A stretch of DNA of 64,000 nt from Pseudomonas sp. Os17 (GTDB lineage Bacteria > Pseudomonadota > Gammaproteobacteria > Pseudomonadales > Pseudomonadaceae), in the NCBI RefSeq assembly GCF_001547895.1, contig NZ_AP014627.1:4529501-4593500 (forward strand). The letters run 5' to 3'. A program made the translations under genes and the position numbers. Under the pieces are notes generated by a model. That model had not been told where the DNA came from. It made no database searches and saw nothing but the letters and a program-made list of their open reading frames with translations. The first letter of the stretch is position 1, and every line of letters begins with the position of its first letter. Positions 18,164 to 25,935 of this stretch are shown here, piece after piece.

Positions 18164-20106
18164 GCGCCCCTGTTCTAGACACCCTGCTGGTGGCCAACCG
18201 CGGCGAGATCGCCTGCCGCGTGATGCGCACCGCCAAGGCCCTGGGCCTGACCACCGTGGCCGTGCACAGCGCCACCGACCGTGACGCCCGGCACAGCCGC
18301 GAGGCGGATATCCGTGTTGATCTGGGCGGCAGCAAGGCCGCCGACAGCTACCTGCAGATCGATAAGCTCATCGCTGCCGCCAAAGCCAGCGGCGCCCAGG
18401 CCATTCACCCCGGCTACGGCTTTCTCTCGGAGAACGCCGGTTTTGCCCGAGCCATTGAAGCGGCGGGCCTGATCTTTCTGGGGCCGCCCGCCTCGGCCAT
18501 CGACGCCATGGGTAGCAAATCGGCGGCCAAGGCACTGATGGAAACCGCCGGGGTGCCGTTGGTGCCGGGTTATCACGGCGAAGCCCAGGACCTGGAAACC
18601 TTCCGCAGCGCCGCCGAGCGCATCGGCTACCCGGTGCTGCTCAAGGCCACCGCAGGCGGCGGCGGCAAGGGCATGAAGGTGGTCGAGGACGTCAGCCAGC
18701 TGGCTGAAGCCCTGGCCTCGGCGCAGCGCGAAGCCCAGTCGTCCTTCGGCGACTCGCGGATGCTGGTGGAAAAGTACCTGCTCAAGCCACGACACGTGGA
18801 GATCCAGGTATTTGCCGACCAACACGGCAACTGCCTGTACCTCAACGAGCGCGACTGTTCGATCCAGCGTCGCCACCAGAAAGTGGTCGAGGAAGCCCCC
18901 GCTCCGGGCCTTGGCCCTGAGCTGCGCAAGGCCATGGGCGAAGCGGCCGTGCGTGCCGCTCAGGCCATCGGCTATGTCGGCGCCGGCACCGTGGAGTTTC
19001 TCCTGGACGCCCGCGGCGAATTCTTCTTCATGGAGATGAATACCCGCCTGCAGGTGGAGCATCCGGTCACCGAGGCCATTACCGGGCTGGACCTGGTGGC
19101 CTGGCAAATCCGCGTGGCCCGGGGCGAAGCCCTGCCCCTCAGCCAGGAACAGGTGCCGCTGCTGGGGCACGCCATTGAAGTACGCCTTTACGCCGAAGAT
19201 CCGGGCAACGATTTTCTGCCGGCCACCGGCCGCCTCGACCTGTATCGGGAGTCCGCCGCGGGACCGGGGCGCCGGGTGGACAGTGGAGTCGAGGAAGGCG
19301 ACAGCGTGTCGCCCTTCTACGATCCGATGCTGGGCAAACTGATCGCCTGGGGCGAGAACCGCGAGCAGGCCCGCCTGCGTCTGTTGAGCATGCTCGACGA
19401 GTTCGCCATCGGCGGCCTGAAAACCAACCTGGCGTTCCTGCGGCGCATCATTGCCCATCCGGCATTTGCCCAAGCACAACTGGATACCGGATTTATCCCA
19501 CGCTATCAGGAGCAACTCCTGCCAGCGCCAGGCGAATTGACCACGGACTTCTGGCAGGCGGCGGCCCAGGCCTTTGCGCAAAGTCAGCCGCAGCGCACGC
19601 GCGCTGACGATCCCCAATCGCCCTGGTCGACGCTCGACGGCTGGCGCAGTGGCCTGCCAGCCCAGACCAGCCTGCACCTGAGCTGCGCCGGCCAGGACCG
19701 GTCCATCAGCCTTGGGGCTCATTCCCCCGCCTATCAGTTGCAAAACGAGCGCCTGTGGGTCGAGCAACAGGGACTGCGTCGTGAACATCGCGCCATTCGC
19801 CGTGGCGACACCCTGTACCTGCACTGGCACGGCGACATGCACGCCATCAGCGCCTACGATCCGATCGCCGCGGCCGATGCCAGTCACAGTCAGCATGGCG
19901 GGCTCACAGCACCGATGAACGGCAGCATCGTGCGGGTGCTGGTCGCTGTCGGACAAAGCGTCGAGGCCGGTGCACAACTGGTGGTACTGGAAGCCATGAA
20001 GATGGAGCACAGCATCCGCGCGCCCCAGGCCGGGATCATCAAGGCCCTGTACTGTCAGGAAGGTGAAATGGTCAGCGAAGGCAGTGCCTTGGTGGAGTTG
20101 GAGTAA
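18160..20106 (+). CDS. liuD: 3-Methylcrotonyl-CoA carboxylase, biotin-containing (alpha) subunit
   Basis: A 648-residue biotin carboxylase fused to a biotin carboxyl carrier domain. The biotin carboxylase part shows the N-terminal LLVANRGEIACRVMRTA, the ATP-grasp loop ATAGGGGKGMKVV (about residues 162-174), and the catalytic MEMNTRLQVEHPVTE. The BCCP part has EAMKMEH with the biotinylated Lys at K614. Together with LiuB it forms the heteromeric MCC. The start overlaps the liuC stop. A strong terminator follows at 20123-20150 and closes the operon. Confidence 0.96.
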   Translation: MSAPVLDTLLVANRGEIACRVMRTAKALGLTTVAVHSATDRDARHSREADIRVDLGGSKAADSYLQIDKLIAAAKASGAQAIHPGYGFLSENAGFARAIEAAGLIFLGPPASAIDAMGSKSAAKALMETAGVPLVPGYHGEAQDLETFRSAAERIGYPVLLKATAGGGGKGMKVVEDVSQLAEALASAQREAQSSFGDSRMLVEKYLLKPRHVEIQVFADQHGNCLYLNERDCSIQRRHQKVVEEAPAPGLGPELRKAMGEAAVRAAQAIGYVGAGTVEFLLDARGEFFFMEMNTRLQVEHPVTEAITGLDLVAWQIRVARGEALPLSQEQVPLLGHAIEVRLYAEDPGNDFLPATGRLDLYRESAAGPGRRVDSGVEEGDSVSPFYDPMLGKLIAWGENREQARLRLLSMLDEFAIGGLKTNLAFLRRIIAHPAFAQAQLDTGFIPRYQEQLLPAPGELTTDFWQAAAQAFAQSQPQRTRADDPQSPWSTLDGWRSGLPAQTSLHLSCAGQDRSISLGAHSPAYQLQNERLWVEQQGLRREHRAIRRGDTLYLHWHGDMHAISAYDPIAAADASHSQHGGLTAPMNGSIVRVLVAVGQSVEAGAQLVVLEAMKMEHSIRAPQAGIIKALYCQEGEMVSEGSALVELE

Positions 20107-20122
20107 CTCAAATCAATAAGAA

Positions 20123-20150
20123 AGCCCCTTCCTACTTGTAGGAAGGGGCT
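20123..20150. terminator. Terminator after liuD, convergent with the repressor gene
   Basis: AGCCCCTTCCTAC / GTAGGAAGGGGCT is a perfect 13-bp stem with the loop TT. It lies between liuD and the convergent repressor gene and can act for both. Confidence 0.85.
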
Positions 20151-20161
20151 CTTTAACGAAG

Positions 20162-20827
20162 TTAAAACTTCGCAGTTGCTTGTACGACTACACCAATAAC
20201 CCGGCACTCATCGCTGTAGAGCATCTTCGGATAAGTGGGATTGAGTGGTACCAGATAACGCTGACCGCCCTCTTGTACCAACTTGCGGAAGATCGCCTCG
20301 TCATTCCCCGGACACTGCACGACCAGCAACTTCCCAGGCTCGGCAGCAACGGCCGGATCCACCAGGATCAGCATGCCCTGGCTGATGCTCAGGCCGCTTG
20401 GCGCGATCATCGCGTCACCGACCACCACCAGCCAGAAGGCTGCCCCCTGCGCCTGATAATCGGAAAGCTCATAACGCTCGGGGACATAGGCCGACTGGCC
20501 ACTTTCCCGGACTTCTCCGACCACCCGCCAGTCACTGACCGGATAACGGAAATACGGGTTGTACTTGTGCTGCAAGGAAGGCTCGTCCACCAAGGGTTCG
20601 CCATCATCGCCGAGCATGGGTTTCTCGCGGACCACCAGGGCAACTTCAAGAAAGCCCATGCCGATCTCTTCGAGCACCCGATTCATGTCTTCGATTTTCG
20701 GCTGGCGACGCTTGCTCAGCCAATGACCGATACCACCTTGAGACATGCCCAGACGCTCGGCGAGTTTTTCCTGTGTGACCTTGCGGCCTTTCATGTTGGC
20801 TTTAACCAACTCGATCCATTTGTCCAT
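20162..20827 (-). CDS. XRE-family repressor with LexA/CI (S24) fold lacking cleavage residues
   Basis: A 221-residue repressor of lambda CI / PrtR architecture. Residues 1-55 are an XRE helix-turn-helix (TQEKLAERLGMSQGGIGHWL). Residues about 95-221 are the S24 domain with AFWLVVVGDAM, GMLILVDP and YLVPLNPTYP. Aligned to lambda CI, the Ala-Gly cleavage site is V103-G104, the catalytic Ser (GNSM in CI) is A139 in GDAM, and only the Lys is kept (K182 in FRKL). RecA-stimulated self-cleavage is therefore unlikely. An upstream in-frame ATG (20869) would overlap palindromes, so the MDKWIEL start is preferred. A divergent DUF6124-type gene is the likely target. No pyocin genes are nearby. Confidence 0.85.
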   Translation of the reverse strand: MDKWIELVKANMKGRKVTQEKLAERLGMSQGGIGHWLSKRRQPKIEDMNRVLEEIGMGFLEVALVVREKPMLGDDGEPLVDEPSLQHKYNPYFRYPVSDWRVVGEVRESGQSAYVPERYELSDYQAQGAAFWLVVVGDAMIAPSGLSISQGMLILVDPAVAAEPGKLLVVQCPGNDEAIFRKLVQEGGQRYLVPLNPTYPKMLYSDECRVIGVVVQATAKF

Positions 20828-20836
20828 GGGCCGAAC

Positions 20837-20851
20837 AATACGTTGTGTATT
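20837..20851. promoter_or_regulatory. Candidate repressor operator 1
   Basis: AATAC-GTTGT-GTATT is an inverted repeat just upstream of the repressor start codon, where binding would block its own expression. It resembles the AATACGTATT palindrome at 20901-20910. Confidence 0.5.
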
Positions 20852-20865
20852 TCCCGCCTCAACAC

Positions 20866-20910
20866 ACAAGTTGTAGTATTTGAAATCTCGTCACAATTAC
20901 AATACGTATT
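20866..20910. promoter_or_regulatory. Candidate repressor operators 2 and 3
   Basis: ACAAGTTGT (20866-20874) and the perfect palindrome AATACGTATT (20901-20910) lie in the divergent region between the repressor and the DUF6124-type gene. Repeated AATAC/GTATT half-sites at both ends of the region suggest cooperative binding by the repressor. Confidence 0.45.
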
Positions 20911-20960
20911 AACATCGTTCCTACCCCTCTCTCCTAATCTCAATCAGGGCAGAACACTTC

Positions 20961-21308
20961 ATGAACACAAGCAGCAAGGATGTGCAGGAATTCGATACAG
21001 AGGCCACATTGAACGCGCTCAAGGATAGCGATGCGGCACGACGAGCGATGGACTACTACTTGAAACCCGCCATTAGCGGACCAAGCAAGGAGGAAAAGTT
21101 TTTCGAGATCAGGCGCAGCCTGAGCAGTGAGGAAGCCATGATCCACGCATCCGATCTATTGCGCTGCGCAGCGGCCACCGCGTATGACGCCGCCAACCAT
21201 CTGCAAGGCGCCAACCGTGACCTGGCGTTTTCGGTGGTGCACATGATCGACCTGGCCAAGGCCCTGGTGGACAAGTGCCTGGAGTGCCAGCGTTGTGGGT
21301 CAAGCTAG
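20961..21308 (+). CDS. DUF6124-like small Pseudomonas protein
   Basis: A 115-residue soluble protein with no signal peptide or membrane segment. The MDYYLKP segment, the HASDLLRCAAATAYDAANHLQG helix region and the VVHMIDLAKALVDKCLE tail match short Pseudomonas proteins classified as DUF6124 (from recall, not searched). Function is unknown. It ends with two Cys-containing residues (CLECQRCGSS). It is divergent from the repressor with palindromes between them and lies just before the Fur box of PrrF. Confidence 0.65.
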   Translation: MNTSSKDVQEFDTEATLNALKDSDAARRAMDYYLKPAISGPSKEEKFFEIRRSLSSEEAMIHASDLLRCAAATAYDAANHLQGANRDLAFSVVHMIDLAKALVDKCLECQRCGSS

Positions 21309-21394
21309 GAGGCATGCGCCCTTCCCCACAGGAGGGTGGACAAGAGGGCAAGGCAAAAGGGGAGGATTATTTAACGAGACACGAGGAAAATCAT
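21309..21394. other. Gap before PrrF
   Basis: This short gap between the DUF6124-like gene and the PrrF promoter is A/G-rich and contains no recognisable gene or clear terminator hairpin. Confidence 0.5.
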
Positions 21395-21425
21395 TTGACT
21401 TGCAAATGATAATGATTATTATTGC
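21395..21425 (+). promoter_or_regulatory. PrrF promoter with overlapping Fur box
   Basis: TTGACT (21395-21400) and TATTAT (21417-21422) form -35 and -10 boxes with a 16-base spacer. GCAAATGATAATGATT and the following ATTATTGC (21402-21425) carry repeated NATAAT units of a Fur box, so Fe-Fur would occlude the promoter. Confidence 0.88.
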
Positions 21426-21429
21426 AGGC

Positions 21430-21543
21430 AACTGATCGCGAGATCGGTCGATAACCCAAAGGACCTTAGGTCGGACCTTTGGATTATCTCCTCATCAGGC
21501 TAATCACGGTTTTTGACCCGGCTTTTTGCCGGGTCTTTTTTTT
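21430..21543 (+). ncRNA. prrF: PrrF iron-responsive small RNA
   Basis: A sRNA of about 112 nt. It starts AACTGATCGCGAGATC, as PrrF RNAs do, and contains the highly conserved target-pairing core CTCCTCATCAGGC followed by TAATCACGG. It ends in the GACCCGGCTTTTTGCCGGGTC hairpin plus a run of T (21516-21543). PrrF is the Pseudomonas counterpart of RyhB: made when iron is scarce, it lowers expression of iron-using proteins. A single copy is present here, so this is one of the separately located prrF copies of non-aeruginosa pseudomonads; whether it is prrF1 or prrF2 cannot be decided. Confidence 0.92.
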
Positions 21544-21800
21544 GCCAGTTTTTCTGGCTTGGCTTCAGGCTAATGAAGACGTGGGTGCTGCTAAAAATAA
21601 TGGCGGCGATGATAGCAAAAGAATGTCCTTTTGCAAGTCAGCACCTGGCGCCATGCTCCGGGTAAAGAAAAAAGTAGCGCTTGAGAATCAATCGCATAGC
21701 CACTAAGCTGCTTCGGCGTCAAGGACGACGCCCCCCCCCTTCTATTACCCTCTCCAGTGTGTAGAGTGACGGTCATAACAATCCTGTACAGGAGCCGAAC
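21544..21800. other. Gap between PrrF and the carboxypeptidase gene
   Basis: The gap holds a run of eight or nine C near 21730 and GAGAATCAATCGCAT near 21681, loosely Fur-box-like. No gene is supported. ACAGGAGCC before the carboxypeptidase ATG is its ribosome site. Confidence 0.4.
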
Positions 21801-22955
21801 ATGACCGTGGGCAATCACGCTTCGTTTCAAATCACTGCCGATTTCGACAGTGGCAACATCAAGGTGCTGGACATCAGCAATCCATTGCAGGCCCTGCTGG
21901 CCATCCGCCCGGATACCCAGAGCCCGCATTTCCAGTGGTTTCACTTCAAGGTCAGCGGCCTGCATGTCGGCCAGGAGCACTGGTTCCGCCTGACCAATGC
22001 CAGCCAGTCCTCCTACAACAAGGCCTGGACCGGCTACCAGGCTGTCGCCTCCTATGACCATGTGAACTGGTTTCGCGTACCGACGATCTTCGAAGGCGAC
22101 GCGCTGCGCTTCAATCTGGAAGCCACCCAGACACACGCCTGGTTCGCCTATTTCGAACCCTACAGCCGCGGGCGCCACGACTGGCTGATCGACCAGGCCT
22201 TGAGCAAGGCCGGGGCCCAATTGCTGGCGGTGGGCAAAAGCGTCGAGGGCCGGGATATCCAGCTGCTGCGCAAGGGCAGCGGCGAGCAAGGCCGGCGCAA
22301 GCTGTGGATCATCGCCCAGCAGCACCCCGGCGAGCATATGGCCGAGTGGTTCATGGAAGGCGTGATCGAGCGCCTGCAGCATCGGGACGACCCGCAACTC
22401 AATGCACTGCTGGCCAAGGCCGACCTGTACCTGGTGCCGAACATGAACCCGGATGGCGCGTTCCATGGCCACCTGCGGACCAACGCCAAGGGCCAGGACC
22501 TGAATCGCGCCTGGCAGGACGCCAGTCAGGAGCTCAGCCCCGAAGTGCTGTTCGTCCAGCAGCAGATGGAAAAGTACGGCGTCGACCTGTTCCTCGATGT
22601 GCACGGCGATGAAGAGATTCCCTACGTGTTCACCGCCGGCTGTGAAGGCAACCCGGGCTACACACCACGACTGGCGGCACTCGAAGAGCAGTTCCGCAGC
22701 CACCTGAAGCACCAGACCCGGGATTTCCAGACCACCCACGGTTACGCCCGGGACAATCCCGGAGCGGCCAACATGACCCTGGCCTGCAACGCCGTCGGGG
22801 AAAAATACGACTGCCTGTCATTGACCCTGGAGATGCCCTTCAAGGATCACGACGATGCCCCCAACCCGGTAACCGGCTGGTCGGGCAAGCGCTCCATGCA
22901 ACTGGGCAAGGATGTACTGAGTACCCTCGCCGATCTGGTAGACAGCCTGCGCTAG
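21801..22955 (+). CDS. M14-family zinc carboxypeptidase, cytosolic (AGBL/CCP-like) type
   Basis: A 384-residue metallocarboxypeptidase of the subfamily related to eukaryotic cytosolic carboxypeptidases. Zinc ligands are H175 and E178 in QQHPGEHM and H268 in FLDVHGDEE; the catalytic Glu is E344 in LTLEMPF. Substrate-binding N and R positions appear in NMNPDGA and GQDLNRAW. Residues 1-120 are an N-terminal beta-rich domain typical of this group. No signal peptide is seen, so it acts in the cytoplasm. The natural substrate in bacteria is unknown. It stands alone, with a hairpin after it. Confidence 0.88.
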   Translation: MTVGNHASFQITADFDSGNIKVLDISNPLQALLAIRPDTQSPHFQWFHFKVSGLHVGQEHWFRLTNASQSSYNKAWTGYQAVASYDHVNWFRVPTIFEGDALRFNLEATQTHAWFAYFEPYSRGRHDWLIDQALSKAGAQLLAVGKSVEGRDIQLLRKGSGEQGRRKLWIIAQQHPGEHMAEWFMEGVIERLQHRDDPQLNALLAKADLYLVPNMNPDGAFHGHLRTNAKGQDLNRAWQDASQELSPEVLFVQQQMEKYGVDLFLDVHGDEEIPYVFTAGCEGNPGYTPRLAALEEQFRSHLKHQTRDFQTTHGYARDNPGAANMTLACNAVGEKYDCLSLTLEMPFKDHDDAPNPVTGWSGKRSMQLGKDVLSTLADLVDSLR

Positions 22956-22962
22956 GCCATCC

Positions 22963-22995
22963 TGACGACTGCGGGAAGCGCTCCCGCAGTCGTCA
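22963..22995. terminator. Hairpin between carboxypeptidase and HxlR genes
   Basis: TGACGACTGCGGGA and its exact reverse complement flank a 5-base loop between the convergent genes. There is no strong T-tract. Confidence 0.65.
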
Positions 22996-23000
22996 TGCGC

Positions 23001-23447
23001 TCACGACGCCGGCACCCGCAGGCAATCGTCGGGCCCCAGCAAGCGCCCATCCGCCGTACGCAGTTCCAGTGCCGGCAGCGGTTGCCCGGTTTCCCGGTCG
23101 ACCATTCGCGAATGCGCCTCGCCTTCCTTGTAGAAAAACGCCTCGCCCCATTGGCGCAAACCGATGATCAGAGGAAACAGCCCCCTGCCTTTCTCCGTCA
23201 GCACGTACTCCTGATAGGCACTGCCATCGGAGGCCGGCACAACCGCCAGCACCCCATGTTCCACCAAGGTCCGCAGGCGCGTGGCGAGAATGTTCTTGGC
23301 CATGCCCAGATTGCGCTGGAACTCGCCAAAACGGCGGATGCCGTCAAAGGCATCACGCACGATCAGTAACGACCACCAGTCACCAATGGCGTCCAATGAA
23401 CGAGCCACCGGGCACTCGGCATCTTGCAGGCTAGTGCGTTTGACCAT
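23001..23447 (-). CDS. HxlR-family transcriptional regulator
   Basis: A 148-residue winged-helix regulator of the HxlR family. The N-terminus has the family CPVARSLDAIGDWWSLLIVRD pattern, with the single conserved Cys (C12), and the recognition helix region FGEFQRNLGMAKNILATRL. These proteins often sense reactive electrophiles or oxidants through the Cys. It is divergent from an MFS transporter with two inverted repeats between them, so it most likely represses the transporter and itself. Confidence 0.88.
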   Translation of the reverse strand: MVKRTSLQDAECPVARSLDAIGDWWSLLIVRDAFDGIRRFGEFQRNLGMAKNILATRLRTLVEHGVLAVVPASDGSAYQEYVLTEKGRGLFPLIIGLRQWGEAFFYKEGEAHSRMVDRETGQPLPALELRTADGRLLGPDDCLRVPAS

Positions 23448-23478
23448 GCTGGGAGTTCTCCAAACGGGCAGCGGAAAA

Positions 23479-23499
23479 GTGGTTGCAATATAAAACCAC
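23479..23499. promoter_or_regulatory. HxlR operator 1
   Basis: GTGGTT-N9-AACCAC inverted repeat between the HxlR and MFS genes. It shares the TGGTT/AACCA half-sites with operator 2. Confidence 0.6.
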
Positions 23500-23516
23500 G
23501 ATCACTACCGTACAAC

Positions 23517-23535
23517 TGGTTTTATAACAAAACCA
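23517..23535. promoter_or_regulatory. HxlR operator 2
   Basis: TGGTTTT-ATAAC-AAAACCA is a perfect 7-bp inverted repeat about 15 bases upstream of the MFS start codon, well placed to repress it. Confidence 0.65.
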
Positions 23536-23550
23536 CATACGGAGTCCGCC

Positions 23551-24777
23551 ATGTCATCTGAATCCTCAACCCCTTCGCCACTTTCAGCCAAGGTGGTGCT
23601 GTTGTTCGCCGTGGCCTGCGGGCTGGCGGTGGGCAACGTGTACTACGCCCAACCGCTGCTGGACGCCATGGCCCAGGCCTTCGACCTGGCGCCGGCCACG
23701 GTGGGCATCGTCATCACCCTGACTCAGGTGGGTTACGGCCTGGGCCTGCTGTTGCTGGTGCCCCTGGGCGACCTGCTCAATCGCCGGCGCTTGATCGTCA
23801 GCCAGACCCTGCTGTCGGTCCTGGCCCTGTCGACGGTGGCCTTGGCCCCCAACAGTGCCTGGCTGTTGCTGGGCATGACCTGCACCGGCCTGCTGGCGGT
23901 CGTGACCCAGGTGCTCGTGGCCTATGCCGCCCACCTGACGCCGGTCGCTCAGCGCGGACGGGTGGTGGGCATGGTCACCAGCGGCATCGTGGTGGGCATT
24001 CTCCTGGCCCGCACCGTGGCCGGGACCATGGCCGATCTGGCAGGCTGGCGCTCGGTGTACCTGCTCTCGGCCGGGCTGACCCTGCTGGTGGCCCTGGCCT
24101 TGTGGAAAGTGCTGCCGACCGCGGAACAGCCACCCACGGTGCAACGCTACGGGCAACTGCTCGGCTCCCTGTTGCTGTTGTTCAAGGAGGAAAAGGTCCT
24201 GCGCGACCGGGCGGTCCTGGCCATGCTGATCTTCGCTGCCGGCACGGTGCTATGGACCCCACTGGTGCTGCCCCTGAGCGCCCCACCGCTGTCGCTGTCA
24301 CACACCCAGATCGGCCTGTTTGGCCTGGCCGGCGCCGCAGGCGCCCTGGGCGCAGCACGGGCCGGGCACCTGGCGGATCGCGGGCTGGCGCAATGGACCA
24401 GCGGCCTGGCCCTGACGCTGATGCTGCTGTCCTGGTTGCCCCTGGCCTTGACCCAATCCTCCCTGTGGGCCCTGCTCCTGGGGGTGATCACCTTCGACCT
24501 GGGCCTGCAGGCGGTACACGTCACCAGCCAGAGCCTGATCTACAGCGTGCGGCCCCACGCCCAGAGCCGTCTGGCGGCCGGTTACATGCTGTTCTACTCG
24601 GCCGGCAGCGCCGGCGGCTCCATCGCCGCCACTGCCACCTATGCCTGGGCCGGCTGGACCGGAGTGTGCCTGCTGGGCGCGGCCATCAACGGCGTGGCAC
24701 TGCTCTACTGGCTGTGGAGCCTGAACCCCGGACAACACCCGGCCACTGCGCCCGATGCCCGCTCGGCGCGCCCATAG
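23551..24777 (+). CDS. MFS transporter, DHA1-type exporter
   Basis: A 408-residue major-facilitator protein with 12 predicted membrane segments. YYAQPLLDAMAQAF in the first segment and loop, and the GDLLNRRRLIVSQ loop after segment 2, are marks of the DHA1 drug:proton antiporter branch (YgaY/YdeA-like). The substrate is unknown. It is divergent from an HxlR regulator, a common arrangement in which a toxic compound induces its own export. Confidence 0.88.
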   Translation: MSSESSTPSPLSAKVVLLFAVACGLAVGNVYYAQPLLDAMAQAFDLAPATVGIVITLTQVGYGLGLLLLVPLGDLLNRRRLIVSQTLLSVLALSTVALAPNSAWLLLGMTCTGLLAVVTQVLVAYAAHLTPVAQRGRVVGMVTSGIVVGILLARTVAGTMADLAGWRSVYLLSAGLTLLVALALWKVLPTAEQPPTVQRYGQLLGSLLLLFKEEKVLRDRAVLAMLIFAAGTVLWTPLVLPLSAPPLSLSHTQIGLFGLAGAAGALGAARAGHLADRGLAQWTSGLALTLMLLSWLPLALTQSSLWALLLGVITFDLGLQAVHVTSQSLIYSVRPHAQSRLAAGYMLFYSAGSAGGSIAATATYAWAGWTGVCLLGAAINGVALLYWLWSLNPGQHPATAPDARSARP

Positions 24778-24913
24778 CGGGTTCGCCCGAACGTACTTTC
24801 CCCTTCAGCCCCGCGGCTGCTTTGCACCAACTCGTCAGCATGGCGCGGCCGGCCCGGGCAAGACCGAGCAACAGCGCCTCGGACGGACGACGAAATCAGT
24901 GGCGCGACGGTTT

Positions 24914-25903
24914 CTAGAACCCCACATCCAGCACCACGTTGTCGACATAGGTGCCGGCCGGCGGGGTGCTCTGGTCGGTATAGATCCGGGCGTTGTAGTT
25001 GAAGATCTGGCTGCCGGTGCCCAGGCCGTTGCCCGGGTTGACCTCGGCATCGGTACTGGAGCGCCGGGCACCGCCGACACTGCCCCAGCGAGTGTTGCCG
25101 GCACTCTTGAAGATGTCATAGGCCAGGTAGTTGCCACTGGAAATCATCCGCCGCCGACCACCCGCGCTCACCGGCTGCTGGCCATCGCTCAACCCCACGG
25201 TATAGGCACTGCCCTTGGTGCAGGCCAGGTTGATGGTCTGCCCGGTCACCGTGGCAAAGGCGCTGACCACCGGCGCACTGCCGAAGCTGATGTTGGGCGC
25301 GGTGATCACGCAATCGTTGGACACCGTCATGTTGACCGTCAGGGCCTGGGTGCCGCTGCCGATGTCGCGGCCCAGGCAGGCCCCCAGGGCGCCGATCCCG
25401 GCGCAGTAGTTCCAGCTCCAGAAGATGCTCAGGTTCTCGGTGTAGATCCCGGCCGCCACGTTGCTGCCGGTGATGGTCCCCATGTAGATCGGCACGGTCT
25501 TGGCCACGGTCGGGCTGCCCAGCAGACCCAGCAGATCGATGATCGAGTTGCGGGCAAAGTCGAACTGCACCCCCCGAGTGATCGGGTAGCTGGTGCTGTT
25601 GTTGGCGTACAGGGTGTAGCCGATGACATCGCCGGTGGGGCCGACCAGGCCGCTGGTGGTGGACGTGATGGTGGCGTAGAAATGGTCGCTGCTGGCCAGC
25701 AGGCTCAGCAGCGAGCCGGTGCAGCTCAGGCCGGCATTGGTGGTGGAGGCCGGCTGCGAAGTGGTGCGCACCAGGATCGAGCTGAGCGTGCCGAACCCCG
25801 CCGGCGCGGTACTGACCGTGGTGCACAGCGCCTGGGCCGACAGCGCCAGCATGCTGGCCAAGAGTCCCGCCATTGCCTGTCGCCAGCCCTTGAATCTGCC
25901 CAC
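24914..25903 (-). CDS. csuE: CsuE-like two-domain tip adhesin, spore coat U family
   Basis: A 329-residue secreted protein with an N-terminal signal (LLASMLALSAQALC). It holds two spore-coat-protein-U (SCPU) domains. The first spans about residues 27-175 and the second about 190-329 (VSNDCVITAPNISFGSAPV, SSGNYLAYDIFK, PPAGTYVDNVVLDVGF), whereas the pilins upstream have one. Two domains at the 3' end of the operon match the tip adhesin CsuE of archaic chaperone-usher pili, which mediates attachment to abiotic surfaces. The first domain is cysteine-poor and variable as expected for a receptor domain. It follows the usher gene by 32 bases. Confidence 0.82.
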   Translation of the reverse strand: MGRFKGWRQAMAGLLASMLALSAQALCTTVSTAPAGFGTLSSILVRTTSQPASTTNAGLSCTGSLLSLLASSDHFYATITSTTSGLVGPTGDVIGYTLYANNSTSYPITRGVQFDFARNSIIDLLGLLGSPTVAKTVPIYMGTITGSNVAAGIYTENLSIFWSWNYCAGIGALGACLGRDIGSGTQALTVNMTVSNDCVITAPNISFGSAPVVSAFATVTGQTINLACTKGSAYTVGLSDGQQPVSAGGRRRMISSGNYLAYDIFKSAGNTRWGSVGGARRSSTDAEVNPGNGLGTGSQIFNYNARIYTDQSTPPAGTYVDNVVLDVGF

Positions 25904-25935
25904 GCCTCGCCCTCCCTTGCGCCTTGATCCTGCCG

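Noticed and set aside
21729..21739. Run of C near 21730 as a phase-variation tract
   Set aside because: It is not inside a coding frame or between promoter boxes that I can recognise, so switching is unsupported.
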